A DNA stretch of 43,752 bases from Piscinibacter defluvii (GTDB taxonomy: Bacteria; Pseudomonadota; Gammaproteobacteria; Burkholderiales; Burkholderiaceae_C): contig NZ_RCHJ01000033.1 in assembly GCF_004011805.1 (NCBI RefSeq), positions 1-43,752 of the forward strand, written 5' to 3'. Under the pieces are notes generated by a model. The model did not search any database. It saw only the letters and a list, made by a program, of their open reading frames with translations, and had not been told where the DNA came from. How positions within the stretch are numbered: the stretch's first letter is position 1; every line of letters starts with the position of its first letter. Of this stretch, positions 24,830-34,093 are shown in pieces. Both the position numbers and the translations under genes were made by a program.

Positions 24830-25728
24830 CACACGTTCACCTTGAGCACGACCAGCAGCAGCGCAGCCGCGATCGCCCCGCGTGCCGCCCCCTCGCCGAC
24901 CGTCAAGGCATTCGTCAGTGCTGCAGCATCCGGCGCCAGGGCCTGCGCATTCAAGGCATAGGCGTCCTGTTTGCCGAGCCGGACCCCGATGCGAAACGCC
25001 ATCGCCGCCATCGGCCAGCCGCCGTTGGGCGACGGCGTCAGCGCAGCCTCGCGCGTGAGACGAGCCACGCCCACGCTCGGCCGCCACAGCAGCAACGCCG
25101 CCAGGCGCGCCGGCACACAGCCCAGCACGTCGTCGGCCCGCGCCGCCCATTTGCCGGCCCATTCCCAGGGGCCACGATAGCCCCACATCGCATCGAGCGT
25201 ATTGGCGGCGCGCCAGGTCCAGGCACCGGGCAGGCCGGCGACCAGGAACCAGAACAGCGGCGCGACCAGCGAATCGTTGAAGTTCTCGGCCAGCGATTCG
25301 ATGGCCGTCTCGCGTACTGCAGCCGCGTCGAGCTGGGTGACGTCGCGGCTGCACAGCCGGGCTACGCGGGCTTGGCCTTGTTCAAGCCCCTGCCCGAGCG
25401 CCACTTCGACGGCGCGCACCTCGTCGCTCAGCATCCGCCACGCGAATGTCGGCTTCAGTGCCGCGGCGAGCAGCGGGATCGCGATCCATGCCGGCGCTGC
25501 CCCGGCGGCCTGCTCCACGGCGAAGGCCGCTCCTGCGACAGCGGCGACGAGGCTGCACCACAACACCGCACCGGCCGCGAAGGCGGCAGGTGCAGCCCAG
25601 GAGTGCACACGACGACCCAGAGGCGCGGCGATGCGGCCGAACCAGGCCACCGGGTGCCAGGCCGAGCGAGGCTCGCCGAAGCGACTGTCGATCAACCAAG
25701 CCAGGGCGAGCGCGGCGGCGGCGACCAT
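24826..25728 (-). CDS. cbiB: Adenosylcobinamide-phosphate synthase
   Basis: This 300-aa membrane protein attaches aminopropanol (phosphate) to adenosylcobyric acid. It begins with a hydrophobic helix and the family segment LIDSRFGEPRSAWHPVAWFGR. It also has SLAENFNDSLVAPLFWF (the usual E-N-x-x-D-S block), NTLDAMWGYR and a GGWPMAAMA block. The start shares bases with the cobO stop (TGATG). It is also called cobD in Pseudomonas nomenclature. It works next to the decarboxylase, whose product it uses. Confidence 0.93.
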   Translation of the reverse strand: MVAAAALALAWLIDSRFGEPRSAWHPVAWFGRIAAPLGRRVHSWAAPAAFAAGAVLWCSLVAAVAGAAFAVEQAAGAAPAWIAIPLLAAALKPTFAWRMLSDEVRAVEVALGQGLEQGQARVARLCSRDVTQLDAAAVRETAIESLAENFNDSLVAPLFWFLVAGLPGAWTWRAANTLDAMWGYRGPWEWAGKWAARADDVLGCVPARLAALLLWRPSVGVARLTREAALTPSPNGGWPMAAMAFRIGVRLGKQDAYALNAQALAPDAAALTNALTVGEGAARGAIAAALLLVVLKVNVW

Positions 25729-26294
25729 CAGTCCTCAATGCCCCGCTGCGCCGGCACGCCCTGCTGGTGGTGGTGCTTGACCAGCGTCATCTCGGTGACG
25801 GTGTCGGCCAGATCGATCAGCTCCTGCGGCGCATCGCGGCCGGTGAGCACCACATGCACATGGGCCGGCCGCTCGCGCAGGCAGGCCAGCACGGGCTCCA
25901 GCGTCTGCCAGCCGTAGCGCAGCGGGTAGGTGATCTCGTCGAGCACGACGAGGAAGTGCTCGCCGGCACGGATGGTCTCCTCGGCGCGTGCCCAGCCGTC
26001 GCGGGCGAGCTGGGCGCTGTGTTCGAGGTCACGGCTCTTCCAGCTGAAGCCGTCGCCCAGACCCTCGATCGGGATGCCGAGCTGCTCGAACATGCGGTGC
26101 TCGCCAAAGCGGGCCGAGGGCACCTTCATGAACTGGTAGATTTTCACCGGCATACCGCGGCCGTGCGCCCGCAGCGCCAGGCCGAAGGCGGCCGTGCTCT
26201 TGCCCTTGCCGTGGCCGGTGTGCACGAGGATCAGGCCGCGGCGTTCGCCTTCGGCCTTCGGACTGGGTGCGGTGGGTGGCTTGACGATGTCCAT
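25728..26294 (-). CDS. cobO: CobO/BtuR-type corrinoid adenosyltransferase
   Basis: This 188-aa protein is an ATP:co(I)rrinoid adenosyltransferase of the CobA/CobO/BtuR family, unrelated in fold to the two PduO copies in the hcm operon. It has the P-loop [10 protein letters not shown], the KIYQFMK segment, FSWKSRD and VLDEITYPL. It adenosylates cobyrinate a,c-diamide during synthesis and can also act on salvaged cobinamide. It is 20 bp after btuD and overlaps cbiB. Confidence 0.94.
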   Translation of the reverse strand: MDIVKPPTAPSPKAEGERRGLILVHTGHGKGKSTAAFGLALRAHGRGMPVKIYQFMKVPSARFGEHRMFEQLGIPIEGLGDGFSWKSRDLEHSAQLARDGWARAEETIRAGEHFLVVLDEITYPLRYGWQTLEPVLACLRERPAHVHVVLTGRDAPQELIDLADTVTEMTLVKHHHQQGVPAQRGIED

Positions 26295-26314
26295 GGGCGG
26301 GTGATCCGGGCGAC

Positions 26315-27118
26315 TCAGGTGGCGTCCAAGGCCAGAGCGACACGCGGGCGGCCCTGGGCGTCGGACTCGATGCGGATGGCGCCGCCGAAGACGCGCACCA
26401 GCGCGGCCTGCACGGCCGGATCAGTGGGCGGGCCGTCGGCCTGCAGCGTGCCCGCATCCAGCACCAGCAGGCGATCGGCCTGCAGTGCGATGGGCAGGTC
26501 GTGCAGCACGCTCAGTACCGCGCGCGGCGCCGAGCGGTCGTGTGTCAGACGCCTGAACAGGCGGGCCAGAGCCAACTGGTGTGGCGCATCGAGGTGGGTG
26601 GTCGGCTCGTCGAGCAGCAGCATCGGCGCCTCGGTGGCCAGTACCCTCGCCAGCAGCACACGCTGGCGTTCTCCGCCGGAGAGTTCGTGCAGCCGCCGGT
26701 GCTGCCACGGCAAGCTCTCGGTCAAGGTCATCGCGCGGTCGACAGCCTTGCGGTCGGCCGCGACCGGCGTGCCCAGCAGACCGAGACGGGCGATGCGGCC
26801 GAGCTCGATGGTCTCGCGCACAGTCAGCTCGCCGGTGACCTCGCCCTGCTGCGCGAGCCAGGCCAGCACGCGGGCGCGCTCGGCGGGCGCGGTCCGGTGC
26901 ATGTCGAGCGGCGGGGCCGCCGCGCCCGGGTTCAGGAAGACCTGCCCCGCCGCCAAGGGCTGTAGTCCTGCGAGGGCCCGCAACAGCGTCGACTTGCCGG
27001 CACCGTTCGGGCCGACGAGTGCGGTCCAGCCGGCACCGATCCCAAGACTCACGGCATGCAGCACGTCGCGGCGGCCCAGTCGGACGTTCACACCCAGCGC
27101 CAGCAGGGTCGGATTCAT
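26315..27118 (-). CDS. btuD: Cobalamin ABC transporter ATPase
   Basis: This 267-aa ATPase has Walker [11 protein letters not shown]-loop region LAWLAQQGE, signature LSGGERQRV and Walker [13 protein letters not shown]. It would energise the BtuC channel at the cytoplasmic membrane. The start MNPTLL overlaps the btuC stop by ATGA. Heme or siderophore transport uses the same family, but the btuB-riboswitch context points to corrinoids. Confidence 0.9.
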   Translation of the reverse strand: MNPTLLALGVNVRLGRRDVLHAVSLGIGAGWTALVGPNGAGKSTLLRALAGLQPLAAGQVFLNPGAAAPPLDMHRTAPAERARVLAWLAQQGEVTGELTVRETIELGRIARLGLLGTPVAADRKAVDRAMTLTESLPWQHRRLHELSGGERQRVLLARVLATEAPMLLLDEPTTHLDAPHQLALARLFRRLTHDRSAPRAVLSVLHDLPIALQADRLLVLDAGTLQADGPPTDPAVQAALVRVFGGAIRIESDAQGRPRVALALDAT

Positions 27119-28176
27119 GCGCTCGTCCTTTGTTTGAGCAGCCAGACAAGGTAACTGCCGCCCAGCACGGCGGTAACCACCCCGACGGGCAGTTCTTCCG
27201 GGGCGATCAGAGCGCGCGAAATGACGTCGGCCCACAGCAGGATTGCGGCGCCCATGCCGGCGCTGGCCACCAGCAGCCAGGCGTGCGTGCCCGGTGCGCG
27301 GCGCCGCACGAGATGTGGGGCGACCAGCCCGACGAAGGCGACCAGCCCGGCCTGCGAGACAGCCAGCGCCGTGCCGAGGCTGAGCGTCAGCACCAGGGCC
27401 AGCCGCACTTTCCCGAGGTTCAGGCCGAGACTGGTGGCGCTGTCCTCGCCGAGCGTCAGCGCATCCAACGCGCGGGCATGCCGCTGTGCCAGCACCACCA
27501 GCAGCGTCAGGCCGGCGAGCATCAGCGCCAGCGCGTCCCAGCCGAGAAAGCCGGTGCTGCCGAGCATGAAGGCCTGCTTGCCGCGCAGCGCGTCCGGCGA
27601 GACGACCGTGATGAGGTCGCTGACGGCTCCCAGCAGCACGCCGATCACCACGCCGGCCAGCAGCAGCCGCAGGGTGTGGACGGCGCCGCTTGCCAGCGTC
27701 AACGTGAGCGACACCCCCGCCAGCGCGCCGACGAACGCGGCGGTGACAATCCCTACGCGCTCGATCCAGGCCACGGTGGCTAGGCTGATGGTGGCGCCGC
27801 CAAGTGCGGCAGCCGCCAGCACCAGCACCACCCCCAGCCCCGCGCCCGCCGCGCTGCCGAGAAGGTAGGGGTCGGCCAGCGGGTTGCGGAAGACGCCTTG
27901 CGCGATCGCGCCGGACAGGCCCAGCAGCGCACCCACCAGCGCGGCACCCAGCGTCCGGGGTGCGCGGATCTGTCCGAGCAGGAGCGCGGCGTCGTTGCCG
28001 TTGAGGTCCGCCCAGAAGTCCCTGGGCGCGAAGCCCGTCGAGCCGGTGGCCAGGCCGCAGGCGAGGCCCACGACGATGGCCAGTGCGATCCCGGCCGCGA
28101 GCCGGCGGCGTGCCTCTGCGTCGCCCATCGCTGCGTCGAACGCCGGCCGGTTCGTTGAGACAAAGGACATGCTCAT
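27115..28176 (-). CDS. btuC: Cobalamin ABC transporter permease (FecCD family)
   Basis: This 353-aa protein has about ten hydrophobic segments typical of FecCD/BtuC permeases, with family blocks such as LRAPRTLGAALVGA, GAIAQGVFRNPLADPYLLG, GFVGLVAPH-type (FVGLVAPHLVRR) and the ELPVGVVTAVLGG end. It forms the inner membrane channel. It overlaps btuF by ATGA at its start and btuD at its stop. A start two codons later is possible. Confidence 0.92.
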   Translation of the reverse strand: MSMSFVSTNRPAFDAAMGDAEARRRLAAGIALAIVVGLACGLATGSTGFAPRDFWADLNGNDAALLLGQIRAPRTLGAALVGALLGLSGAIAQGVFRNPLADPYLLGSAAGAGLGVVLVLAAAALGGATISLATVAWIERVGIVTAAFVGALAGVSLTLTLASGAVHTLRLLLAGVVIGVLLGAVSDLITVVSPDALRGKQAFMLGSTGFLGWDALALMLAGLTLLVVLAQRHARALDALTLGEDSATSLGLNLGKVRLALVLTLSLGTALAVSQAGLVAFVGLVAPHLVRRRAPGTHAWLLVASAGMGAAILLWADVISRALIAPEELPVGVVTAVLGGSYLVWLLKQRTSA

Positions 28177-29129
28177 CGGGTCGCCGTCGTCCCGAGCCGC
28201 GCCAGGCAGTCCGCCAGCAGACCGGCGGCTTCACCCATCCGCGGTCCGGGCCGAATCAGCATCTCGTACTGAGGCGTCTCGAAGCCGCACAAGCGCCGCT
28301 CACGCACGGCAGCCAGGGCATTCCAGCCGGGGCGCGCCATCAAGGCCGACTGCTCGCGTTGCACGCCCATGATGAGGTCGGGCTTGGCGCGCACAACGTA
28401 CTCGGGGTTCAGCTTCGGGAAGGGACCGAGGTCCGGCGGCGCGATGTTCGCCAGCCCCAACCGCGCCAGGGTCTCGCCGATGAACGAGGTAGTGCCGGCG
28501 GCATAGGGGCCGCCGCCGATCTCGAAGTAGACGCGCTGCCCGCGCAGCGAGGCCGGCACACGGCTCGCTTCGGCATCGATCTCGCGGGCCAGGCGTGCCC
28601 ACACCCGGGAACCTTCGTCGGGGTTGCCCAGCAGGCGCGCAATCAGGTCGAGCGTGCGGTGCACGTCGGCATGGCTTTCCGACTTCAGGCGCACGACGGA
28701 GAAGCCGAGCGCTTCGAGCCGCTCCATTGCGCGCGACGAGGCGGAGGCCAGGATGAGATCGGGCTTGAGCGCCGCGATGGCCTCGATGTGCGCATCGTCC
28801 AACCCGCCCAGGTGCGGCAGCTTCGCGACCTCGGCCGGCCAGTTCGAGTACCGGTCCACGCCCACCAGTCGCGACCCGGCGCCGAGCACCCAGGCGGTCT
28901 CGGTGAGCGACGGCAGCATGGTCACGATGCGCTGCGGCGGCGCGCTCAGGCGGTGCTCGGTGCCGCGGTCGTCTCGAATCTGGATCGGCTGCGCCGCTAC
29001 CCATGACGGAGCCAGCGTCAGGTAGAGCCACACCAGCAGCCATCGCAGCAGGCGCGACGCCGCGCGTGGCTGCGGCCTCTTCCCGATGGACCGTGTGGAG
29101 GACCGAATGGGCGGTTCAGTGCGGATCAA
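28173..29129 (-). CDS. btuF: Periplasmic cobalamin-binding protein
   Basis: This 318-aa class III solute-binding protein has an N-terminal positively charged segment and hydrophobic stretch (LLRWLLVWLYLTLAP) ending at WVAAQP, a probable signal peptide. The mature part shows RIVTMLPSLTETAWVLG, VGVDRYSNWP, KPDLILA and a final GPRMGEAAGLLADCL. It would deliver corrinoid from the periplasm to BtuCD. The gene starts inside an ATGA overlap with cobU. It contains no TonB-related features. Confidence 0.9.
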   Translation of the reverse strand: MIRTEPPIRSSTRSIGKRPQPRAASRLLRWLLVWLYLTLAPSWVAAQPIQIRDDRGTEHRLSAPPQRIVTMLPSLTETAWVLGAGSRLVGVDRYSNWPAEVAKLPHLGGLDDAHIEAIAALKPDLILASASSRAMERLEALGFSVVRLKSESHADVHRTLDLIARLLGNPDEGSRVWARLAREIDAEASRVPASLRGQRVYFEIGGGPYAAGTTSFIGETLARLGLANIAPPDLGPFPKLNPEYVVRAKPDLIMGVQREQSALMARPGWNALAAVRERRLCGFETPQYEMLIRPGPRMGEAAGLLADCLARLGTTATR

Positions 29130-29707
29130 GGTTCGTCCTTCACGCTCAGTTCACAGCCGGCCACCATCAAGGTCACGCGGCCGCAGAGCCCGGCCACGGC
29201 CTGGTGAAGCAGACCCAGCGTGTCGATGAATTCGCGCGCCTCGCGCGACGTCGGCAGCACCCCCAGGCCGATCTCGTTGGACACCAGCACGATGGGCGAG
29301 GCGCTCTCGCGCAGGGCCGACAGCAAGGCCGCCCGCTCCTGGTGCCAGAGCGCGGCTGATGCGACCCGTCCGGGCGGCGGCATCAGGATCTGGGTCAGCC
29401 AAAGCGTCAAGCAGTCGACCACGATGAGGAGTTGCGGGTCCGACAGACCCTGCAGGGTGCCGCCGAGGGCATCCGCCGCTTCGACGGTCTGCAGTTGCGG
29501 GACGCGGGCCGCACGGTCCGCGCGATGCCGCGCGATGCGCCGGTCCATCTCCGCATCGCCGGTGACTTTGCCGGGCAGCGCCGTGGCCACCAGCGCCGCG
29601 CGCCGGTTGCCGCCTTCGCCCAGCCATCTGGCGGCACGGCTTTCCGCGGTGCGCGACTTGCCGCTCTTGGCGCCGCCCAGGATCAGTTCGTGTCGTGCCT
29701 GCGTCAT
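29126..29707 (-). CDS. cobU: Adenosylcobinamide kinase / guanylyltransferase
   Basis: This 193-aa bifunctional enzyme phosphorylates adenosylcobinamide and then transfers GMP to it, preparing the substrate for CobS. The P-loop GGAKSGKSRTAE, the histidine that accepts GMP in RRIARHRADR, and VVDCLTLWLTQ are all present. The start MTQARH overlaps the cobB stop by ATGA. Also named cobP. Length is typical. Confidence 0.94.
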   Translation of the reverse strand: MTQARHELILGGAKSGKSRTAESRAARWLGEGGNRRAALVATALPGKVTGDAEMDRRIARHRADRAARVPQLQTVEAADALGGTLQGLSDPQLLIVVDCLTLWLTQILMPPPGRVASAALWHQERAALLSALRESASPIVLVSNEIGLGVLPTSREAREFIDTLGLLHQAVAGLCGRVTLMVAGCELSVKDEP

Positions 29708-31044
29708 GGCCGGAACGGCGAGGGCGTGTCGAACAGACGGGCGGCCGCGGCAGGTGACGAGGCGAACCACGGGTGGAACCAGCTCGCGCGCAGGCTGCCA
29801 AGCTCGTAGACCGCCTCGCCGTCGCCGGCGGCTGCGGACCGGCGCTGCGGCGTGGTGAAAGAGGCAGGCTCGAGCTTCGTCTCGAAGCGGGACCAGTGGA
29901 AGCTGTGCCCGCGCAGTGGCATTGCCTCTCCCGCGAGCGGCATCTCATGCGGACCCAAGGCCGCGAGGCGCCGCCCCAGCACGGCGGTGCCCGGCAGCAA
30001 GCCCCAGAGGGCATGTGGTCGGCCCGCGGAGTCGACCAGGCGCTCGGCCAGTACCATCAGGCCACCGCACTCGGCCCACAGCGGCTTGCCCGACTGCACA
30101 TGCGCCGCAATCTGCGCGCGCAACCCGGAGAGTTCGGCCAGCCGCGCCGCGTGCAACTCGGGATAGCCGCCGGGCAGCCACAGCGCGTCGCAGGGCGGCA
30201 AGGGGTCGCCGGCCAGCGGGGAGAAGAACACAGGCCGCGCACCGAGTGCGCGCAGGACCTCGAGGTTGGCCGCGTAGATGAATGCGAAGGCTGCGTCGCG
30301 CGCCACGGCGATGCGCCGCCCGGCCAGGGGCCGCGGGCGAGGCGCCGGTCGCGGGGCCCGCGGTGGTTGCCACCGAGGCCATGCGGCGAGGTCGCGCCCC
30401 AGGGGCTGGCCCGCAACGGCATTCGCGGCGGCATCGAGCCTGGCCAGCGTGTCCGCTGCTTCGGCGGGCATCGTCAGACCCAGGTGGCGCTCGGGCAGGG
30501 CGATGGTGTCACTGCGCGCCAGGTGGCCCAGCCACGGGCCGCCGTCATCGGGCCGCGAAGGGTCCAGCGCTTCGCGCAACATGTCGGCGTGCCGGGGGCT
30601 GCCAACCCGGTTGGCGAAGACCCCCGCCCACGGCAGGGCAGGCTGCCAGTGGCGCAGACCATGCGCCACGGCGGCGAAGGTACCGGCCATCGCACCGGCG
30701 TCGATCACCGCCGCCACCGGGATGCCGAAGCGCTGCGCCAGGTCCGCGGCGCTGGGCTCGCCATCGAAGAGGCCCATGACGCCTTCGACGATGATGAGGT
30801 CGGCCTCGCTGGCGGCAGCGGCCAAGCGCTGCGCGCAGTCGTCGGCGCCGTTGATCCACAGGTCCAGGGCGTCGACCGGGCTGCCGCTTGCCGCTTCCAA
30901 CCACATCGGATCGAGGAAGTCGGGACCGCACTTAAAGCAGCGCACGCGCCGGCCCCGCCGCGCGTGCAGTCGCGCCATTGCCGCCGCCACCGTGGTCTTG
31001 CCCTGGCCGGAGGCTGGGGCGGCGATCAGCAGGGCGGCGACCAT
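29704..31044 (-). CDS. cobB: Cobyrinic acid a,c-diamide synthase
   Basis: This 446-aa glutamine-dependent amidotransferase acts on (hydrogeno)cobyrinic acid. The N-terminal ATPase domain has APASGQGKTTVAAA and FKCGPDFLDP; the C-terminal amidotransferase domain has LWAECGGLMVL with the catalytic cysteine and a final HSFHWSRF block. It begins 46 bp after btuB. Whether it is the CobB (aerobic) or CbiA (anaerobic) type cannot be decided here. No corrin-ring methyltransferase genes are in the window, so ring synthesis, if present, is encoded elsewhere. Confidence 0.92.
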   Translation of the reverse strand: MVAALLIAAPASGQGKTTVAAAMARLHARRGRRVRCFKCGPDFLDPMWLEAASGSPVDALDLWINGADDCAQRLAAAASEADLIIVEGVMGLFDGEPSAADLAQRFGIPVAAVIDAGAMAGTFAAVAHGLRHWQPALPWAGVFANRVGSPRHADMLREALDPSRPDDGGPWLGHLARSDTIALPERHLGLTMPAEAADTLARLDAAANAVAGQPLGRDLAAWPRWQPPRAPRPAPRPRPLAGRRIAVARDAAFAFIYAANLEVLRALGARPVFFSPLAGDPLPPCDALWLPGGYPELHAARLAELSGLRAQIAAHVQSGKPLWAECGGLMVLAERLVDSAGRPHALWGLLPGTAVLGRRLAALGPHEMPLAGEAMPLRGHSFHWSRFETKLEPASFTTPQRRSAAAGDGEAVYELGSLRASWFHPWFASSPAAAARLFDTPSPFRP

Positions 31045-31090
31045 GGCAACAGCTCACAAGGTGGTCAGGCGGGGGGGCGGGCGCGACGGA

Positions 31091-32935
31091 TCAGAGCGAC
31101 CAACGCAGCGAGACCTGGCCGTTGCGGCCGGCGGTCGCGTAGTTGCGCGCCAGTTCGTAGGACTTGTCGCCGAGGTTGTCGATGCGCCCGTCCAGCGACA
31201 GCCCCTTCATCAGCTGCTTGCTGACGTAGAAGTTCAAGAGGCCGTAGCCGCCGAGCACTTGAGTGTTGGCGGTGTTTTCGTAGCGCAGCCCCGCAGCCTG
31301 CACTTCCGCGCCCACCGTCCAGCCTGCCAGCACCGTTTCTGCGCCGAAGCTCGCCAGCCGATTGGCGCGGCGCCTCAGCACCTTGTCGGTGTCGAGGTCG
31401 CGCGGGTCATGCCAGTCCAGCGAACCGCGCAACACGACGCCACCCAGTGCGGTGCGCCCGGCGAGCGTCACGCCTTCCAACTGTGCGCGCCCGACGTTTT
31501 CGTAGCAGCCGAAGGTGCTCACGCAAGCGCCCGGCGACCCGAAGGCAATCAGGTTGGTGACCTTGTTGCGCCACGCCGTCAGGCTCGCTTCGCTGCCCGC
31601 GGCAGCCCAACGCAAGCCCAGTTCGACATTGCGACCGGACTCGGGCACGAGGCTGGCCACGCCGTACTCGCTGAAGCGCTGGTACAGGGTCGGCGCGCGG
31701 AAGGAGGTGGCGGCCGCGGCCGTCACGCGCCAGTCGGGCAGGAACTTCCAGCCCCAGGCGAGGCTGCCGGTGCTCTTGCCGCCGAACTCGCTGTCGTCGT
31801 CGCGGCGCACATGGGCCTGCAGGCCGTGGTCGCCGAAGTCGCTACGCCAGCCCAGTCCGATGGCGTCCTGGTGGCGCTTGCCACCGAAGGCCGCACCGAA
31901 GGCGGTGGCCGGGTTGAAGAGCTTGTCCTCACGACGCTCCAGCGTGCCGGTGAATACGTTGCCGCCGACCTTCTGCTCGTGCAGCAAGGTGTAGTCGTTC
32001 AGCGTGGTCTCGGTGCGATAGAAACTCGGCTTGGTCTCGTAGGTGCTGCGGGTCTGACCGACTTGCAGGCGGGTCGTCGCATCAGCGTTCCAGCGGCCTT
32101 GCCAGGCGGCATTGCCTGTGCGCAGCGTGTGGTGATTGTGGTCGTCGGTGGTGGCCGAGCCGTCGTAACCCGACTCCAGGTTACTGGCCAGCAACGAGGC
32201 ATCGACACGGTGTTCGTTGTTGATCTGATAGCCGACGCGCCCCTGTACCGAACTTCGCTCCCAGCCGTCCTTGTCAGGGTTGTGCCCGATGGCGCCGGTC
32301 TTCGTCGCGTCGAAGCCGTCGCTGCGGCCGCGGGCCGTCGACAGCGAGTAGTTCAGTGCATCGGCCGAGCCGCTGATGCCGGCCTGGCCTTGCACCGTGT
32401 TGTACGAGCCGACGGTCAGCGAGGCCGTCGGGCGGGCCGGCCCCTGGCCGCGCTTGGTGAAGAGCTGGACCACGCCCGCCACAGCGTCCGAGCCATAGAT
32501 GGCCGCGGCCGGTCCGCGCAGGATCTCGATGCGTTCGATCTGGTCCAGCGGGATCTGCTCCCACACGGCGCCGCCGGTGGATTGCGAGTCCACGCGGACG
32601 CCGTCGATGTAGACGGCCGTGTGGCGCGTTTCGCTGCCGCGGATGAACACGCTCGTCGAGGTGCCGGGGCCGCCGTTGCGCGTGATCTCGATGCCGGGCT
32701 GCCGCGCCAGCAGATCAGCCAATCCGGTAACGCCTGCGCGCTCGATCTCGTCGCGGTCGATGACGGTGAGGTCAGCCAGCACCGTGGGCAGCGGCTGCGG
32801 CGTTCGGTTGGCGGTGATGACCACCCGTTCTAGCGCGGTCGGCGGTGCCGACTGAGCCATGGCAACGGGGGAAAGGGCAAAGGGAACAAGAGCGGCAGCG
32901 ACACGCTGCGCGCAGCCGAAGGGCGAGGAAGTCAT
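31091..32935 (-). CDS. btuB: TonB-dependent cobalamin receptor
   Basis: This 614-aa outer membrane receptor begins with a signal peptide (to about AMAQS) and a TonB box, ERVVITANR, very like that of E. coli BtuB. The plug domain carries LLARQPGIEI and SSTSVFIRG-type (STSVFIRGSETRH) motifs, and the C-terminal beta-strand ends in aromatic-Ser-Leu (LRWSL). The start MTSSPF was preferred over the Met six codons earlier because it begins the signal peptide directly. A cobalamin riboswitch precedes it. It is the first gene of the 15-gene operon that runs to 18439. Confidence 0.94.
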   Translation of the reverse strand: MTSSPFGCAQRVAAALVPFALSPVAMAQSAPPTALERVVITANRTPQPLPTVLADLTVIDRDEIERAGVTGLADLLARQPGIEITRNGGPGTSTSVFIRGSETRHTAVYIDGVRVDSQSTGGAVWEQIPLDQIERIEILRGPAAAIYGSDAVAGVVQLFTKRGQGPARPTASLTVGSYNTVQGQAGISGSADALNYSLSTARGRSDGFDATKTGAIGHNPDKDGWERSSVQGRVGYQINNEHRVDASLLASNLESGYDGSATTDDHNHHTLRTGNAAWQGRWNADATTRLQVGQTRSTYETKPSFYRTETTLNDYTLLHEQKVGGNVFTGTLERREDKLFNPATAFGAAFGGKRHQDAIGLGWRSDFGDHGLQAHVRRDDDSEFGGKSTGSLAWGWKFLPDWRVTAAAATSFRAPTLYQRFSEYGVASLVPESGRNVELGLRWAAAGSEASLTAWRNKVTNLIAFGSPGACVSTFGCYENVGRAQLEGVTLAGRTALGGVVLRGSLDWHDPRDLDTDKVLRRRANRLASFGAETVLAGWTVGAEVQAAGLRYENTANTQVLGGYGLLNFYVSKQLMKGLSLDGRIDNLGDKSYELARNYATAGRNGQVSLRWSL

Positions 32936-33017
32936 GACGGAGACACGGACCAATCGCGCTCGGCCGCTTCCCCGCAGCCATGCGCCTTACAGCGAACCGC
33001 CTGAGCCGTTCGCCACC

Positions 33018-33228
33018 TCGTTGGCCGGTATCCGGGCTGGCGGAGACTACCCGTGACGCCTTCCCAGTCGTCATCGCCTGATTCTTTGACCGGCGACGCA
33101 TCCCAGTGGCCTGTTGTCACGAGCCGGCAAGCCAAGCTGGCCTTGCCGTCCGCTTACCGTTGCGGGGGCAGCTCAGGTTAGGTGTCGGTCTGTTCGACCT
33201 CGACCTCCCTGATTCCCGTTGAACTGTC
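33018..33228 (-). ncRNA. Cobalamin riboswitch upstream of btuB
   Basis: On the minus strand the segment contains the conserved parts in order: GGGAATC near 33213, GAGCTGCCCCCGCAACGGTAA near 33150-33170, GGCCACTGG near 33110, CTGGGAAGGCGTC near 33065, and the B12 box AGCCCGGATACCGGCC at 33023-33038. Between the box and btuB lies a perfect hairpin, GCGAAC at 32992-32997 with GTTCGC at 33008-33013, which may be part of the switching platform. It should repress the whole operon when adenosylcobalamin is plentiful. Ends are approximate. Confidence 0.93.
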
Positions 33229-33257
33229 TTAGCAGAGCGCCTCGACGAGCACCAACC

Positions 33258-33448
33258 GCTGGGATGATACAGCGCAGCCTCAACTCTGCAAAGCCACACC
33301 GATGCTCATCGACAATGAGTGCCGGCTTGTCCGTTCGGCGGGCAGCAGAGCGAGTGTGGAGCGCGTCGACGGAGTCGGGTATGGCGGCGTTCAACAGGGT
33401 GCGCTCGGCGTTCCATTCGACGGCCTTCGGCAGCGAGTCCGCCGCCAA
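33258..33448 (-). pseudogene. AMP-forming acyl-CoA ligase fragment (N-terminus only)
   Basis: From a TTG at 33448 the frame reads like the start of an acyl-CoA ligase: LLNAAIPDSVDALHT, ARRTDKPALIVDEHRCGFAELRLR. Resemblance stops at about 33258, where the riboswitch region begins. The gene was therefore cut by the rearrangement that put the cobalamin operon here. It belongs to locus B, downstream of BMC-H on the same strand. Which acid it activated cannot be told from 60 residues. Confidence 0.6.
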
Positions 33449-33597
33449 TCAGCGTGCATGGAGATGGTCCATCAGCTGATCGGGCGCCGGCCTGTCGACG
33501 GATGCAATTTCCGGCGAGCTGCTCACGAACGGGATGACATGCTCGCCCTGCAAGTAACGTCCTTCCTCGGCGACCTTGTCGGCGAGGGCCAGTTCGA
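33448..33597 (-). pseudogene. Fragment of an unrecognised gene (C-terminal end)
   Basis: A frame of about 49 codons reads LADKVAEEGRYLQGEHVIPF...EIASVDRPAPDQLMDHLHAR and stops with a TGA that overlaps the TTG of the ligase fragment, as real neighbouring genes do here. The composition looks like a genuine protein C-terminus, but I do not recognise the family. No start is visible upstream. The rest of the gap up to 33785 holds no recognisable coding sequence. Confidence 0.35.
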
Positions 33598-33784
33598 ATC
33601 ACGCCATGCAGTCCCATGCGATCCCGCAGGACCGCGACGCACAGGGCGTCAGCGCGTGCGGTGCGTCGCTCCAGGAATCACTCCTTCGCGCACGCGTCGG
33701 CTGTCGGCTGTGGGCTGCACGCCGAGGTCGCGGAAGTCGAAACGCCCTTTGCGCGGCGAGTCCGACGCACTGCGCATGCCTGCG

Positions 33785-34093
33785 TCAGCGAACGGGCGGA
33801 CGCTCGAGGATGTCTTCCACGTCGTCGTGCGGCCGTGGAATGACGTGCGCTGAGCGCACCTTGCCGACCCCCTTGGCCGCCGCTTCGCCCGCATCGACAG
33901 CGGCCTTGACGGCACCGACCTCCCCGCGCACGATGACCGTGATGATGCCGCCTCCGGGTTGTTGCATCGTCAGCAGCCGCACGTTCGCTGACTTGACCAT
34001 CGCGTCGGCGGCCAGCGTCGCCGCCGTCTTCCCCTGCGTCTCGACAAAGCCGAGGGCGCTACCTCTCAGTTGACTAAGTTCACTCATGTTCAT
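33785..34093 (-). CDS. BMC-H hexameric microcompartment shell protein (minus strand)
   Basis: This 102-aa protein has the complete BMC-H fold: [23 protein letters not shown], a central [21 protein letters not shown] and the [16 protein letters not shown] ending. Hexamers of such proteins tile microcompartment facets; pores lie in the GGG-containing loop. It is co-translated with the PPDK-like gene by an ATGA overlap, an unusual pairing of a shell protein with a phosphotransferase. It is similar but not identical to the plus-strand BMC-H at 39157, with a longer C-terminus. A broken relative remains at 13052. Confidence 0.97.
   Translation of the reverse strand: MNMSELSQLRGSALGFVETQGKTAATLAADAMVKSANVRLLTMQQPGGGIITVIVRGEVGAVKAAVDAGEAAAKGVGKVRSAHVIPRPHDDVEDILERPPVR

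Noticed and set aside
30278-32833. Plus-strand open frame of 851 codons across btuB and cobB
   Set aside because: It is antisense to two well-identified genes and has shadow-type composition.
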